DNA of 64,000 bases, taken from the NCBI GenBank assembly GCA_025602905.1, contig JAHLKI010000009.1, forward strand, positions 682,001 to 746,000, written 5' to 3'. Origin of the DNA: Phlyctochytrium arcticum (taxonomy: Eukaryota; Chytridiomycota; Chytridiomycetes; Chytridiales; Chytridiaceae). Positions 1-13,775 of this stretch are shown piece after piece. The notes beneath the pieces are model-generated. The model ran no database searches. It was not told where the DNA came from and saw nothing but the letters and a program-made list of their open reading frames with translations. A program made the translations under genes and the position numbers. How positions within the stretch are numbered: position 1 is the first letter of the stretch; each line of letters opens with the position of its first letter.

Positions 1-3000
1 GCTTGGTTGTTCGGTCAGATAAGGACAATTCTGTTTTGATGAATTCCACAATACGAAGCGGAGTTAACTACGTCCGACAACAAGGTCGGGGGATAATTTC
101 GCGAGTCAACGATTGAAATGCTCACATCTGCTTAGATACCCTAATCGTGTGGACAGAGATGAATGGGCAAGACTTGGCTCTCAGCTTCCAAGAGGCTGCT
201 GGTTGTACACAACTATGGTTTGTTGCTCTTGTAATATCTCCGGGGAGGATTCAAGCTGACGACTAAATATTTTTTAGGGACGCGCTGGATCGTATCCGCA
301 AAAGACTTGCAGCAGATAAGCATGGTAGGTTTGCCTGAAGTGACTTTGCACGTGCTCACAAAACTCATTCCCGTATATCAATAGATATTGACCAGATGCC
401 AGAATCTCGAGATCGCGAAGGTTTGTAATTGGCTAGCATTTCTTTGGCAATGAATTCCTAATCAATCCCCTTCCGTAGAAAATCCATCATCGGAAGATTA
501 TCAAGGACCGCGCGAAATCGATCTTCCAGATCCAGAACTTGGCAACATCAAATACTGCGAGGAATTTATATTTAGAGCCGCGCGCAGCATGTTTGGAAGG
601 GAACTTCTCCTACAGGCCGTGGAGAGAACTGTGAGTATCATTTTTACTGCCAGTGTCCACAATGAGCACCTTCTCAATCGACAAGTGCCTCACAGAATTT
701 CATCCGAAAACTTCTCCCAATCTTTGAGACGGCTGAGGATTTGGAAGACACGGAAAGTCTATACGCTCTCGCCAATATTGTGCGATCATTAAGTGAGTTC
801 ACCTGACCCCCCTGTTCAAGATTGATTTCTCATTATCCGGCATTATCAAAGTTTTCCTTAACGAATCCGCTCTTTTTGAATTGATTCTGAGCGATGAACT
901 GTTCATTCCAATCTTGGGAATATTGGAATGTGAGTGTGGTCTACGTCTACGCGCGCTGAATGCACCCGTTGATTTGACTTTAGATGATCGTGAGTTCCCA
1001 ACGTTGAAAGCCGAACATCGCCAGCATTTCCTTAAATCTGCCAAATACAAAGAGGTTGGTGACTTGCCCATTCCTGTACCATAGTAGTGGGAGACGTCCG
1101 ATTTATTAAATCGATTTGGTTATTAGATTGTTCCCATTCGGAGGGAGGAGATTAAGGCCAAAATTCAGCAGACATACCGTGTTCAGTATTTGAAGGATGT
1201 TGCCCTAGCCCGCCTGATTGACGACGGCACCTTTTCTGCGCTTTTGTCCATGACCTTCTTCAATCAAGTGGAAATCTTGCACTTTGTGCGGCAGGATGAC
1301 TCGTTCTTAAAGGATCTGTTCCAGATTTTGAGCGCACCGGATACCCCAGAGGCAAAAAAGCGAGACGCTATTTTCTTTCTCCAGGAGCTCTGTGCCGTCA
1401 CAAAGAGCTTGCAGTCGATGAATCGAGGTTTATTTCAACGGTTCGTACTGCTTTTGACGAGAAATTTCTCCTACCCATACTGAAACACCTCTTCTAGGCA
1501 TGTCGAGCCCGAAGTCTTCTATCGAACCTTGATAAATCATGGGATATTTGATGTTCTAAGCATGATGTTTTCTCATGAGGACGTCACTATCCGAACAGCC
1601 GTCACCGCGATTACGGCGCATCTCATGGAACATGATGCAAACATCATCAGATCGCTGACGCAGGCGCAAGTTGACGCACCAAATGTCAAGCCATTTGTGC
1701 AACTGCTCATTGAGCGTCTGTTGGAGGAGTCGGACACTGGTTTGCGATCACAGTACGCAGAAATGCTGCGAACATTACTGGATACAGCACCCTTGGATAT
1801 GTCCGAGGTAAGAAGACTTGGCCACAGTAAGTTCATGTGTAATCATTAACTCGCATTACTTTTAGGGAATTGTTTCACATCTTGCGACCACGGACAACTC
1901 AATAGACAACTTCTTGCAGCTGTTCTATGACAATTGGGTGTCAAAGTTGATATCCCCCCTAATCGACATGGATGTCACCGCACATATGCAAAAGCAAGCA
2001 GGTTGGTCAACTTCTGGCTTATTCACTTTGAGTCCATTAGACTGATTTGATGCAGATGGGAGAGAAGTATTAGTACTTGATCAAGATCTGGCCGGTGTAT
2101 GCAATCATATTTGCGAACTTTTGTGCTTCATGGTCAAACAGCACGCAGTTCGATGTCCCTACCTGTTCACCATCACTGACCTGGCTGGCAAGGTAGCTCT
2201 CCTGCTAAAGGCAAAAGATGCGTATCTAAGGCTATGTGAGTTTAAAATACTCCCGCCTACACCACTATGCTAATACGTTTTTTTCGCAGCGGCGTTGCGT
2301 GTTTTTCGCGTGTGTGTAGGGATGAAGGACGTGTTTTGGCACCGAATGCTAGTCAAAAAGGATGTTTTCAAGTACATTCTGGAGGCTTTACTTGAAACGA
2401 GATCCAAATATAACCTCCTAAACTCTGCTTGTTTGGATTTATTCGAATTTGTTCGAAAGGTACTTTATCAGCTGTTCCAGAAGTTGGAAACGATTTTTCT
2501 AACCATGATTAATAGGAGAATTTGAAAACCCTGCTAACACATATCGTCATGAATCACCGAAAGCAACTGGAGCAAGTTGCCTATGTTGATACCATGAAAT
2601 CGCTAATTTTGCGATACGAACAAAACATTGAACCCCCTCCTGTGGATGAGGACGAAATGAATACAGGGAAGCAGGAGCGCGATCGACCGCAAGCGCGCGA
2701 TGGATGGCATAAAGCTGACGAGTCTGAAGAGGCATACTTCAATATGTCTGACGATGATGAGGATGAAAGTGCAAATTCTTCAGATTCTTCAATGCAGAGC
2801 GCACAGGATCTCGTGCCAAAGGTGGATGCGGCCAAGCCCATAGGGCTCGAGCGAAGACACGCTATTGAATTCGTGCGTGCGACACCTGATTTCCTTCCTC
2901 CTTTATCGCAAGTAGGCTCCGAGAGCGATGAGGACGAAGATGATCTTATTGGTAATCTGTCCGCCAAAAGGAAAGTCGGTGACGACGATGATCTGATTGG

Positions 3001-3253
3001 TAGCCTGGCTGCCAAAAGGAAAGTCGATGACGACGATGACCTTATTGGTACCCTGGCCGCCAAAAGAAAAGTTGATGACGACGATGACCTTATTGGTACC
3101 CTGGCCGCCAAAAGGAAAGCCTCAGCGAATGCGCCTGCCAGTCCAGTATCATCACCGAAGGAAGAGAGCTCTCCAACAACCGGCGTCAAAAAACGCCCCA
3201 TGTTCTCGGTTCGCATGAAGACCAAACGCGCCAAGCTACAAAATGTTGAGTAG
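1..3253 (+). CDS. PSY2: PP4 regulatory subunit 3 (PSY2/SMEK), 5' truncated
   Basis: Regulatory subunit of protein phosphatase 4, which acts in DNA-damage checkpoint recovery and other nuclear dephosphorylation. The start codon lies outside the window. Position 3 onward already reads as the EVH1/PH-like N-terminal domain ([15 protein letters not shown], then after an intron [19 protein letters not shown]), followed by the SMEK armadillo-like region ([40 protein letters not shown]) spread over many small exons. The last exon, from about 2522, encodes an acidic, Ser-rich tail with a 16-residue tandem repeat and a basic C-terminus (MKTKRAKL) that looks like a nuclear localisation signal. Introns are about 50-70 nt. 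Family assignment is firm; individual exon edges are approximate. Confidence 0.93.
2942..3120 (+). repeat. 48-bp in-frame tandem repeat in the PSY2 tail
   Basis: Three full 48-bp units (2942-2989, 2990-3037, 3038-3085) and a partial fourth (3086-3120). Each encodes a 16-residue unit of the form DLIG-x-L-x-AKRKV followed by an acidic run. The AKRK motif alternates with aspartates, giving a repeated basic/acidic pattern. Units differ by a few substitutions and the last two are the most alike, as expected for a coding minisatellite that expands by slippage or unequal exchange. Confidence 0.95.
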
Positions 3254-3699
3254 GAACAAGAATTCAAGGCACCTGTATATAGAGCGCATTTGCACCAAGA
3301 TTAGGAAAATCGTTTTATCAAAACGACCACCGGGATGGGTAGGGACACGAATTGTTGATGGAACAGTGAGTGTCTGGGGGGGGGATGGCCGCTTACTTTT
3401 TATTTTGAAATTTTTATTTGAAATTTTATGCATGTTTGCGACGAAGCCACGAGTACTATACGCTGGGTAAAATGGTCCTGCAGTGGGGGCAGGTGCCTCT
3501 GGTGCCTACTGGATGTGCTTGGATGATCTGAATGTTGCTAATGGGCAATATTGGCGGCTTAGGGTTGGGATCAAGCCAAACGCGGATCAACCACATTTTA
3601 TGGCAAAATGCAACACTTGAACACACAATTTGCACTGGATCTGTGAATGAGAGCAACGAATGTTTACCAGCAAGGAAGGGCAGACAAGCTAGGAACAAT
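3254..3699. other. Intergenic spacer PSY2 to PAP1
   Basis: About 450 bp between genes transcribed in the same direction. It must hold the PSY2 3' UTR and the PAP1 promoter. A run of nine G lies at 3376-3384. No ORF with coding character and no clear TATA box seen. Confidence 0.6.
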
Positions 3700-5819
<2,120 letters not shown>

Positions 5820-6214
5820 TCTGTAACTGAGCCAAAAAAAAAGGAAAACCTTTTGTAAATAGTGTCTAGTGGGTGTAATTTATTAGGAGTAGTCGTTTTT
5901 GATTTTGAAAAACAATATTTTATTTTGCTAATGACAATATGCTTTCGCTGTGACTTGGGAGAAGCTGGTGCTACGGGATCACGATAGAAAAGTGACACAT
6001 CGGATCGTGGCGCATTCTCGTCTATAAAGTCATCAGAGAACGTGGGAGTGCTCGTAGAGTGTGAAAAGTGGTATAGAGGAGGGGACCTGGATAGTGGAGA
6101 CCTTTGGCCGACAAGAACATAACAAAATGGTTCATAATTTTGACTACGCACACCGTGGGAATTTCTGGCGTAAGAGCTAACCAGTACACTCATTTCGCCA
6201 GAAAGTGCAACCAG
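5820..6214. other. Convergent 3' spacer PAP1 / DRC12
   Basis: About 395 bp between the stop codons of two convergent genes. A/T-rich, with an A-run just after the PAP1 stop. A minus-strand ORF (ATG at 6193) crosses it and runs into the PAP1 3' end; I judge it a chance ORF. Confidence 0.55.
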
Positions 6215-7088
6215 CTATTGATCCCCTTTACCCAAAGTCAAACGAGTCAAATGAAAGTCAGCTAATCGTCGTTGATTCACGTCCGATAGATGTATATTGT
6301 CGCTCTCCTTCCACCGGTTACTGACTGTCTCCAATTTCTTGGCCATTTTTGCTAAAGTTTCCTATATGCAACCCCGTTAATGAAACTTACGGAATGGCTA
6401 TTTGCGGATATAAAAAAAACCCTACATTGAGCATGGATTCGAACTCAGCAGACATGTAAGACATCTTGACTTGCTGGTCCTCGATTGTCGTATCTCGTTC
6501 CGCTAAAATGCGCTCATTGTCGCGATTGGAATCTTGAAGGGCGGTATGGGCTATCGCTGTGGAAAGGCATAAGTTGCGGGTAAGAGTTCTGAATTGCGGA
6601 CGCAGTCTACAATACCTAGATTAGAAGTCAAATCGGCAACTTGCGTTTCCAGCGTTTCAATTCTAGCGGCCATTTCTGACTGCATAGACTTGTATTGGCG
6701 ACCCATATCCGATGTCAGATCCATCCGATCCCTTGACTTCCGCTCCAAAAGTTCTTGCAATTCATTGGTATTTGCTTTCTGTTGATCAAGTTGAAGTTTC
6801 ATGCGGCCATTCAAAGCCGTTTGAAGAGCTAAACTTTCCTGGTTGTCAGAGACAGAAACAAGCTACTAGTTTTCAAGTTGTACCTAGTTCACGGGTCAAA
6901 GTATCTATTTCACCCAGTGCTTTGGCCAATTTGTCGGCAACTTCCAGATTTTCCACCGATTCTTTTCGGAAAGAAAAGATTGAGTGGGTTTGACAAACGA
7001 ATATGTATTCATTGGACTAACCACCACTACTCTTTTCCTTCCCTTTCTTTTTCTTTCCAGCGGATCCTGGCTTCTTTTTAGGGGGCAT
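6215..7088 (-). CDS. DRC12: Dynein regulatory complex protein 12 homologue (CCDC153)
   Basis: Small coiled-coil subunit of the nexin-dynein regulatory complex of motile cilia and flagella. The protein starts at the ATG on 7088 with a lysine-rich leader (MPPKKKPGSAGKKKKGKEK), as in animal CCDC153. Coiled-coil exons follow (VADKLAKALGEIDTLTREL; ALQTALNGRMKLQLDQQKAN; MDLTSDMGRQYKSMQSEMAA) and the conserved end MSYMSAEFESMLN joined to ETLAKMAKKLETVSNRWKES, a strong match to the family C-terminus. Stop TAG at 6215-6217. At least four introns, including one after SRIETLETQVADLTSN-type coiled coil and one after EFESMLN. About 200 residues. Its presence implies a flagellated stage. Exon edges are approximate; family call is good. 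Confidence 0.82.
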
Positions 7089-7399
7089 GGTGAAGGTTCA
7101 CTAACGTGTCCGGCGTCAGTCTTCAACTGGTCTGCAACTTCACGGCTGAGACCACCGGTACGGTTGAGGAGGTTGAGCGCGTACGCGTAAAGTGAAATAC
7201 CAGCCACAGATGACAGTGAGAATTTCAGAATTTCAGAATCCTCACTGGCACCAGAAGTTGTTTCTTGAGCCTCTCGGACACCTCCGGTGTGGTGATCCCT
7301 TCCTTTGGAGCAGTTGCGCCATTTGCACTACCAGGAACCTCCGCTCTCGGGGCATGCCTATCCGTTACTGCAGCAAACCACCCTCCAAAGCATCTGGAC
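7089..7399. other. Divergent promoter region DRC12 / RRG7
   Basis: About 310 bp between two start codons on opposite strands. Open frames here begin only at GTG or TTG and show no family match, so I treat it as a shared 5' regulatory region. No clear TATA box. Confidence 0.5.
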
Positions 7400-8002
7400 A
7401 TGGCGATCGGAATACGATGCAAAGGATCACTAGCTCGGACTTTACAAAGACGCCTATTTTCGCAGATAGCTTGTGAGAGTGGAATCAGCTCGGTGAAGAG
7501 TCCGACATCAGCCGTCGCAGTAGGCCGTGAGTTTGAGCTGGACACTTTGTGGTGTTTGCAGCAGTATGGAATGCAATTGCACAGAGTGGGAGGAGCGGAT
7601 GATAAAGGGGTTGATCTGCGCGGGCGCTGGAAACTTATCAAATCTCGAACACATCAGCAATCTTCCGAAGCAGTTGAATATCGGGTCATTGTGCAATGCA
7701 AAAAAGAAAATAAGAGAACTGGACCAAAATATCTTCGGGAACTAGAAGGAACGCTCGGAAGGGAATCAGAGCATACAATAGCTTTATTGGCTTCGAGTTC
7801 TGGATTTTCCGATAAGGCCGCTGATTTTGTTCACGCTTCCAAGTTTCCGCTGGCTCTCGCCGTCATAGATGCAAAGCAGGAATTGACGTCGCTGATGTTG
7901 AACGGGGCTTTGAAGCGATTGATTCCTGATTTGCATGTATACAAGAATGTGCATGGCGAGATATCTGTTTGGTATGGAGAGTCATGTTTGCGAGCAATGT
8001 GA
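7400..8002 (+). CDS. RRG7: Mitochondrial PD-(D/E)xK nuclease-like protein RRG7
   Basis: Homologue of yeast Rrg7 (DUF2034), a mitochondrial protein needed for respiratory growth with a restriction-endonuclease-like fold. A longer frame begins at a TTG at 7265, but the first ATG is at 7400 and gives an Arg-rich, acid-free N-terminus (MAIGIRCKGSLARTLQRRLF) typical of a mitochondrial presequence. The nuclease-like core follows: GREFELDTLWCLQQYGM, GGADDKGVDLRGRW (acidic active-site residue in KGVD) and VIVQCKKE (the Q-x-K part), then YLRELEGTL. About 200 residues, apparently a single exon. The family is well recognised; its biochemical activity in fungi is not firmly known. Its TGA (8000-8002) directly abuts the stop of the opposite-strand gene. 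Confidence 0.85.
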   Translation: MAIGIRCKGSLARTLQRRLFSQIACESGISSVKSPTSAVAVGREFELDTLWCLQQYGMQLHRVGGADDKGVDLRGRWKLIKSRTHQQSSEAVEYRVIVQCKKENKRTGPKYLRELEGTLGRESEHTIALLASSSGFSDKAADFVHASKFPLALAVIDAKQELTSLMLNGALKRLIPDLHVYKNVHGEISVWYGESCLRAM

Positions 8003-10613
8003 TTATGATTCTTCATCACTACGATCATTCCAATTTCGAATGCCTCTGGCTCTCATTTCCAACTTGAGAAGCTTCTCCCTGTCCCCTTCGTCAAGCTCAG
8101 CAGTCTTCAGCGAGTGTATATTATTGCTTGAGACTGCCTTCTTAGCTGTTAATCGGTCTTTAGCCTCCAATTGCGATTGTGTGGTGCGGGAGCTTTGCTT
8201 TACTGGTTTGGTGGATGTCAATGGATGACTAGTTGGTTTAATTGGCTTAATCTCAACGCCTGTAGCTAAAACATATAGAGAGATCAGCAATTAAGCAACT
8301 TGAAAGGTGCCAGCCTTACTTTGTGAGGAAAAATCTGTTTTGTTCCGTTGTTTATCCGTCCAATACCGAACTTCGGCCTTCAAAGAGTTACTCATATCCA
8401 AGAGACGATCTCTCTCGCCATTGACGGCTTCTACTTGCGCTAGCAACTCAGATGCCTGCATCCGCAGTTGTTCGTTTTCTTTCTGCAAGTTTGTGGCCAT
8501 CGACAAATCCGCCGAGGTTCCCTGTAGATTCGGCACAGGGCGATGGATAGTGAGGTCCAGTCGCTCGTGCAATGATTGTTGCTGGAAAAGCAGCTGATCA
8601 ATCAGCTGCTGTTTTTGATTCAGTAACTTCTGTAATTGCAATATGTGCTCGTGGAGATGTTCAGAATCCTCCAGTGAAGTCATTCCCCTCTACAGCTTTA
8701 GAATTAGGATTTATACAGCTTAGTTTACGGCAATCACTTACTGTCGGCAATGTATCCGATGCTCGAGGCAGCTTACTTGATGACTGTAGGGCGACCTGCA
8801 TGCTTTCCATGTCTTGCCTCATTTGGCCAATAATTAAAGCGAGTTCAGCATTCTACCGAATTGATTAAATTTATGCCTGACCCGCACCTCGAGGCGGCAA
8901 CAAACCTGGGACTCTAGTTCCTGTATGTGTCGGTGCTGCGATGCTACATCACTAGGCGCCGTTGCGTCAAGAGACGACGAGTCTTTGAAAGGAACTCCAG
9001 TCAGGCGAATCTGCTCGCGCAACATTTTGATTTCCTTCTCTAACGAATCCCGACCGGCCATGAGCGACTGAATCAACTGATTCGAATTTGACACATTTTG
9101 AGTTTTTATTGCATCTAGGCGTCGCTCGTACTCCAATTTCTCCTCCTGGCATGTTTTCTGTAGCGCTTGCCTTGCTGTTACACTGTGGGAAAGCTCCTCC
9201 TTTAACGTGCGTATCTCGTCCCATTTGAACCCCAGCTCCTCTTTCAGATGTGCGACTTCCTTCCGGCATACGTTGAGGTCCTCATCTCGTTGAGTTACTT
9301 CGGACTTGTATCTGCGAATGACAGCCTCAATATCAGCCTTGTTGTTTTTCATTTGTAGTCGTTGTGCTGCAAGTTGTTTGTCACGGGATGCATTTTGTTC
9401 TTTAATCTTGAATGACGAAAGTCGGTGCTCCTCTTCCAGATTTTCCAGCTTTTCTACCAGACTTGTAATCTGTCGCTCAAGTTGCTTGGTTTGCTTCTCA
9501 TGGTTGTTTTGACTTTTTTCTAGTTGGGCGCGGGTCTCTTGCACATCCAATCGAAGCTTGGAACAAGTAGTCTCATATGTTTTTGCATTTGTCTGCGCGT
9601 CGAGAGTGCTAACTCTGAGCTTTTCCTTTAGCTCTGCGATTGTCTGTTGGTAGGTCTTGCTCGCGTCAGCTGCATCCCATTCATGTTGGCGCACGCGCTT
9701 GTCCAAAGTAGCATTTATGTCTAAATACTCTTGAAGACGAGCCTGGAGATTATCCCGAGCAAGTGTAACTGCTTTCAGCTCCGCTTGTGCGGCTGACACA
9801 CGGTGTTCTGCCTCCAAGAAATTCTGATTCAACGACTGCTTGAATATTCGAAAATCGATATCTTGGGACTTCTTTACTTGATCTAGCTTAAATGCGAATG
9901 ATTCTCTGAATCGGTTTGATTAGAAAAGTAATTCGGCACTGGCTCTATCCGTCATACTTTTGCGCTTGGCACTCCTGTTGAGCACCTTTCAGCTGCACTT
10001 CCAAATCCGTGTTTCGAGTCTCCAAATCTTCTATTCTCTGACGCACCGCATCTTCATGCTGCTGCAATCGTTTCTAAAGCATTCTGTAAATCTTCAGAAC
10101 CTCACTGTATTTCTACCGTTTCTACTTCATTTTCCCGGCGCATTCCACGAACAATATCCCTGTGCTCCTGCTCCTCCGCTTGTTGCAAAGCTTTGACATT
10201 ATGTATTTCGGCAGCCTTCTCATTTAGTGCAATTTTGAGTTCGCTAATGCGACAATCCCTATTGCACGAAATATGTTAGTGGTGTTTTATCGAGGACATT
10301 AGAGGCGGGATCTGACCGTTCATGAACATCGGTCGTCAGACCCTCGATTATATCCTCGCAGCGATCAAGATCTTTGTCCCGCTCCTCCAAAAGCTTCAAG
10401 TTATAGGAGAAATCATCTTGCAGGCTTTTCAAGTGTGTTCGAAGCGTAGCGCACTTCCAAAAGTAAACTCTCAATCAAAATATGTTAAAGCGAATCAGTG
10501 TTGTGGTACCTACCTACCTCCTCTTCCCTTTTTCGGAGTTTGCCTTCCAGATCTTCATAAACCTTTCTCAGCTCTACTTCTCTTGCGGCAAATACATCCT
10601 GGAACGCAACCAT
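8003..10613 (-). CDS. CCDC57: CCDC57-like basal-body / centriolar coiled-coil protein
   Basis: Long coiled-coil protein resembling vertebrate CCDC57, a centriolar-satellite and basal-body component. N-terminal exon MVAFQDVFAAREVELRKVYE, then the hallmark LQDDFSYNLKLLEERDKDLD (compare DFVYNLQVLEERD in CCDC57). A very long heptad-rich middle follows (9832 down to about 8880). The diagnostic segment NAELALIIGQMRQDMESM lies near 8840-8790, and the Ser/Thr-rich tail ends ...REKLLKLEMRARGIRNWNDR. Stop TAA at 8003-8005. The chosen start is the ATG at 10613; an open frame extends further upstream without an ATG, so an extra 5' exon is possible. About 800 residues in at least seven exons. Coiled-coil homology can mislead, but several separate motifs agree. 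Confidence 0.72.
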
Positions 10614-10718
10614 TGCCCCCGCACGCGTATCTTTCTGTTGCTGAAATCCGTTGGTCGCAACCCCAAGCTGTTCACGAAACCCAGGGCTCAGGGTGTCATG
10701 GCCTGCTGCAAGTCGTAA

Positions 10719-12134
10719 ATGCTGAATTCGGAGGAGGATTTGGACGTTGACGGTGGACACTTGCAACAGGCTGGCGCGTCGCAGGCACACCTCACAGTTG
10801 AAGAGATCGGTGATCGGCGAGTGATTACTTATCAGGCTTTCCCAATATGGAGTCTGCTCGCTCTCTTCTCCTTTGTGGGGGTGCTCGTCCGGATATTGTT
10901 ATTACGTTTGGAAGATTTTCCCGGTACCTTCCTTATTGAATTGTGCTACTGCATATGGCACGAAAATAACCATCGCAAAGGAGCACCTGTTCCCCCAGTC
11001 ATTTATCCAGAGGCTGTAGGATGTTTTATCATTGGATGGCTGATTAGCCAGAGGGAGGAAATTTCTGTGCAGTACGTCTTTGATCTCCTTACCATTCGCC
11101 CGCCTCTAAAATGAAGTCCGTCATGCAGATACTACCCGCTTTACGTGGGATTAGCAACTGGCCTCTGCGGTATATATACAAACACAGAGTCATGGCATGG
11201 AGAATGTTGACTTATCCGCCGACATAAGGCTCAATCACAACCTTCTCAACATGGTCTCTTGCAACCGCGCAAGAATTTTTGAATTTGAAAGAAGTACAGC
11301 GCAACGGTGGTCAAAACGTGAGACTCGAAGAATAATCAGTTGACTGCGGCGAATCTTTGACCAGTACAACCACAGTTCCTTGCCGGGATCGGAGTTCTTA
11401 CTGTTGTTCTTGGGATTTCCATTGTATCGCTCAAGCTTGGTGAACACGCAGGTTTTCTGTTTCGTGTGCCAAGGTCGGAGGCCTCCTTTGGCGATGCAAG
11501 CCAGGTCATATTCAAAATCGAACGCTTTCACTGGCGGTCCGTTGGGAAGATTGACCTGGGCGCTGCTACTATCAGTTTTATAGCCTTCATAGTAGTCCTT
11601 GTGATCAGCATTTGGATGACAATCCATCGAGATATTGCTTGGGCTGTCTTATTTGGATCATTAGGTTTGAAAAGATTCAATGATTCTAGCCAGTCACACT
11701 ACTTACACCTCTCGCGGCATCAGGTACATTCGTAAGGTATCGACTAGCTGGACAGAATTCAAAGTATGCCCATTTTCCGGCAGGTACTTTCCTAGGTGGG
11801 TTTCGTATACATCTATCATGGGCACTACCTAACGTCTTGGCTGTGCATAGTCAATGTAGGAGGCTCCGTCATTCTTGGGGCTCTTTACATCACCACCCGC
11901 ACCGTCGAACTGCCGCCTAACGCTTGTCACGCAATTAACGGACTGTCAGACGGATTTTGCGGTTGTTTGACCACTGTCTCTACCTTCGTGGTAGAACTTT
12001 ACACCTTGCCACGACCGAGGGCTTATGTTTACGCTCTCTCTTCGATTGTGGCAGCTCAGATCCCTTTGATTATCATCTTGGGAGTACCACATTGGACTGG
12101 AAATCTGACAAGCAGCTGTCAGAACCTATCTTAG
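10719..12134 (+). CDS. FEX1: Fluoride export channel, two-domain CrcB/Fluc type
   Basis: Plasma-membrane fluoride channel that protects the cell from F-. Eukaryotic FEX proteins fuse two CrcB domains, and both are visible. Domain 1: TM segment YQAFPIWSLLALFSFVGVLV, GTFLIELCYCIW, PEAVGCFIIGWL and, after an intron, YYPLYVGLATGLCGSITTFSTW. Then a linking helix (VLTVVLGISIVSLKLGEHAG). Domain 2: IDLGAATISFIAFIVVLV, GTFLRYRLAGQN, VGGSVILGALYI, GLSDGFCGCLTTVSTFVVEL and a last TM (YALSSIVAAQIPLIIILGV). The paired TTFSTW / TTVSTF motifs are pore residues. At least six short introns. The ATG is about 105 bp from the divergent CCDC57-like start. Confidence 0.92.
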
Positions 12135-12490
12135 ACTGTATGGGCAAGTAAACGGTTCGCTTGCTTTCATTTCGAGTCGGTTGTTGTGCTTTCATTGCTT
12201 CCGCCAATGGTCATCATACTTAAAATTTTCCACATCAAAAATGGTGCATTAGTATACGCTAGTTGTGCTACATATTAGTAGGTCCATAGATATATCTCTG
12301 TAATGAGAGTTTTTACGAACTCGCGGTCCAAAATGGGTGCTTTCAATTTTGACATGTCACATCGGGTGAATGAACGTTACACAACTTGATGCTGCTGCGT
12401 GGCTTGGAGCCTTGGAGGATCAACAAAGTCCGCAAACTGATGAAATTTGAAACGAAAGGAAGCAGTAGCATTCCTTTGAAACTAACCGCC
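12135..12490. other. Intergenic spacer FEX to ADE1
   Basis: About 355 bp holding the FEX 3' end and the ADE1 promoter. No ORF of note and no recognised motif. Confidence 0.5.
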
Positions 12491-13771
12491 ATGGCTTTAA
12501 CAACGACGGTTGGTTGTGGGCACTCTTAATGTACTATGAATTGTTTCTGATGTTTCTACCCAGGACTGTCCCGACCTCAAGTTAATTGCACGAGGCAAAG
12601 TTCGAGATCTCTATGAGGTCGACGAAAAGAGCTTGCTTTTTGTCGCTACCGATCGAATTAGTGCCTTCGATGTTGTTATGAAAAATGTATGCTTCAGATT
12701 CTCTCGTTAGCTATATAGAAATTTCCCATTAATTACAACTTAACAGGGCATCACCGGAAAAGGCAAGGTTCTCACAGAGATCAGCGAGTTCTGGTTCGAT
12801 CTTTTGAAAGATGTTGTTCCAAATCATCTCATTACCTGCAATGTCGATGAGATGCCTGAGATCGTTCGAAAGTATCGTACCCAGATCGAAGGGCGCGCTA
12901 TGCTGGTTAAGAAGCTGAAGATCCTACCAGTGGAAGCTATCGTCCGCGGATACATTAGCGGTACGTTACATTCTTTATACTCAAATTTCTACTTCTGATT
13001 GCACCAAATAGGCTCCGCTTGGAACGAATACAAAAAGAAGGGTACCGTTTGCGACATGTCACTTCCACCAAATCTCCGTGAGTCGGAAGTGTTGGAGAAG
13101 CCGTTGTTTACCCCAAGCACCAAGGCTGAGATGGGTGACCATGACGAGAACATACACCCTGACAAGCGTAGGGATTTTGCCACCGACTTCGTTATTGATG
13201 CTCTGGTCTCATTCACGCATTTAGTTCCTGGCATTATCGGTGAACGTTACGCGGCAGAAGTCGCAGAGACTGCCCTCAAGATCTACAAAGTGGTTCGTGC
13301 GGTTTCATTTGTATGCCTTAATACAACCACTCATTTTCCTTTAGGCCAGTGGCTACGCTCGCGAGAAAGGAATCATTATTGCCGACACCAAATTTGAGTT
13401 TGGTGTCGATGAGAATGGAACGCTAATTCTTGCCGATGAGGTTCTGACTCCAGGTACGGTTCCTGTATGAGATCCGTGCATTCCGAATTTTTTATATTTA
13501 CAATTGGTGACAAAAGATTCGTCCCGATTTTGGCCCGCTGATAAGTACGCGATCGGCCAAAGCCAACCAAGGTAAGAAAGCACTCAGTATGACTTCTGGC
13601 CGTAACTTATCCGGCACTAGCTACGACAAGCAATACCTTCGCGACTATCTACTCTCCATCAACTTCGACAAATCGGAAGGAGTCACCCTTCCAGATACAG
13701 TTGTTCAAAATACTATCAGCAAGTATCATGAAGCATTCACCATTCTAACCGGTCGAGCCCCACGCATATAG
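12491..13771 (+). CDS. ADE1: SAICAR synthase (phosphoribosylaminoimidazole-succinocarboxamide synthase)
   Basis: Purine biosynthesis: ATP-dependent joining of aspartate to CAIR to form SAICAR. Exon 1 is tiny (MALTTT), followed by [81 protein letters not shown] and, at the 3' end, [20 protein letters not shown] and [14 protein letters not shown]. Five or more introns. The one splitting [17 protein letters not shown] is 57 nt, a multiple of three with no stop codon, so its retention would add 19 residues. Removing it restores the family sequence. The stop codon (13769-13771) lies 4 bp from that of the convergent SFT2 gene. Confidence 0.96.
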
Positions 13772-13775
13772 TCCA

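Noticed and set aside
6424..6450. B-box-like GGATTCGAACTC suggesting a tRNA gene
   Set aside because: It lies within a DRC12 exon encoding MSAEFESMLN, and no cloverleaf can be drawn around it.
7225..7641. Minus-strand ORF opposite the start of RRG7
   Set aside because: Antisense shadow of the recognised RRG7 nuclease-like frame; no family similarity.
12999..13397. Continuous ORF suggesting a 19-residue insertion in SAICAR synthase
   Set aside because: The insertion is bounded by GTAGGG and TTTAG and disappears on splicing, restoring the conserved sequence.
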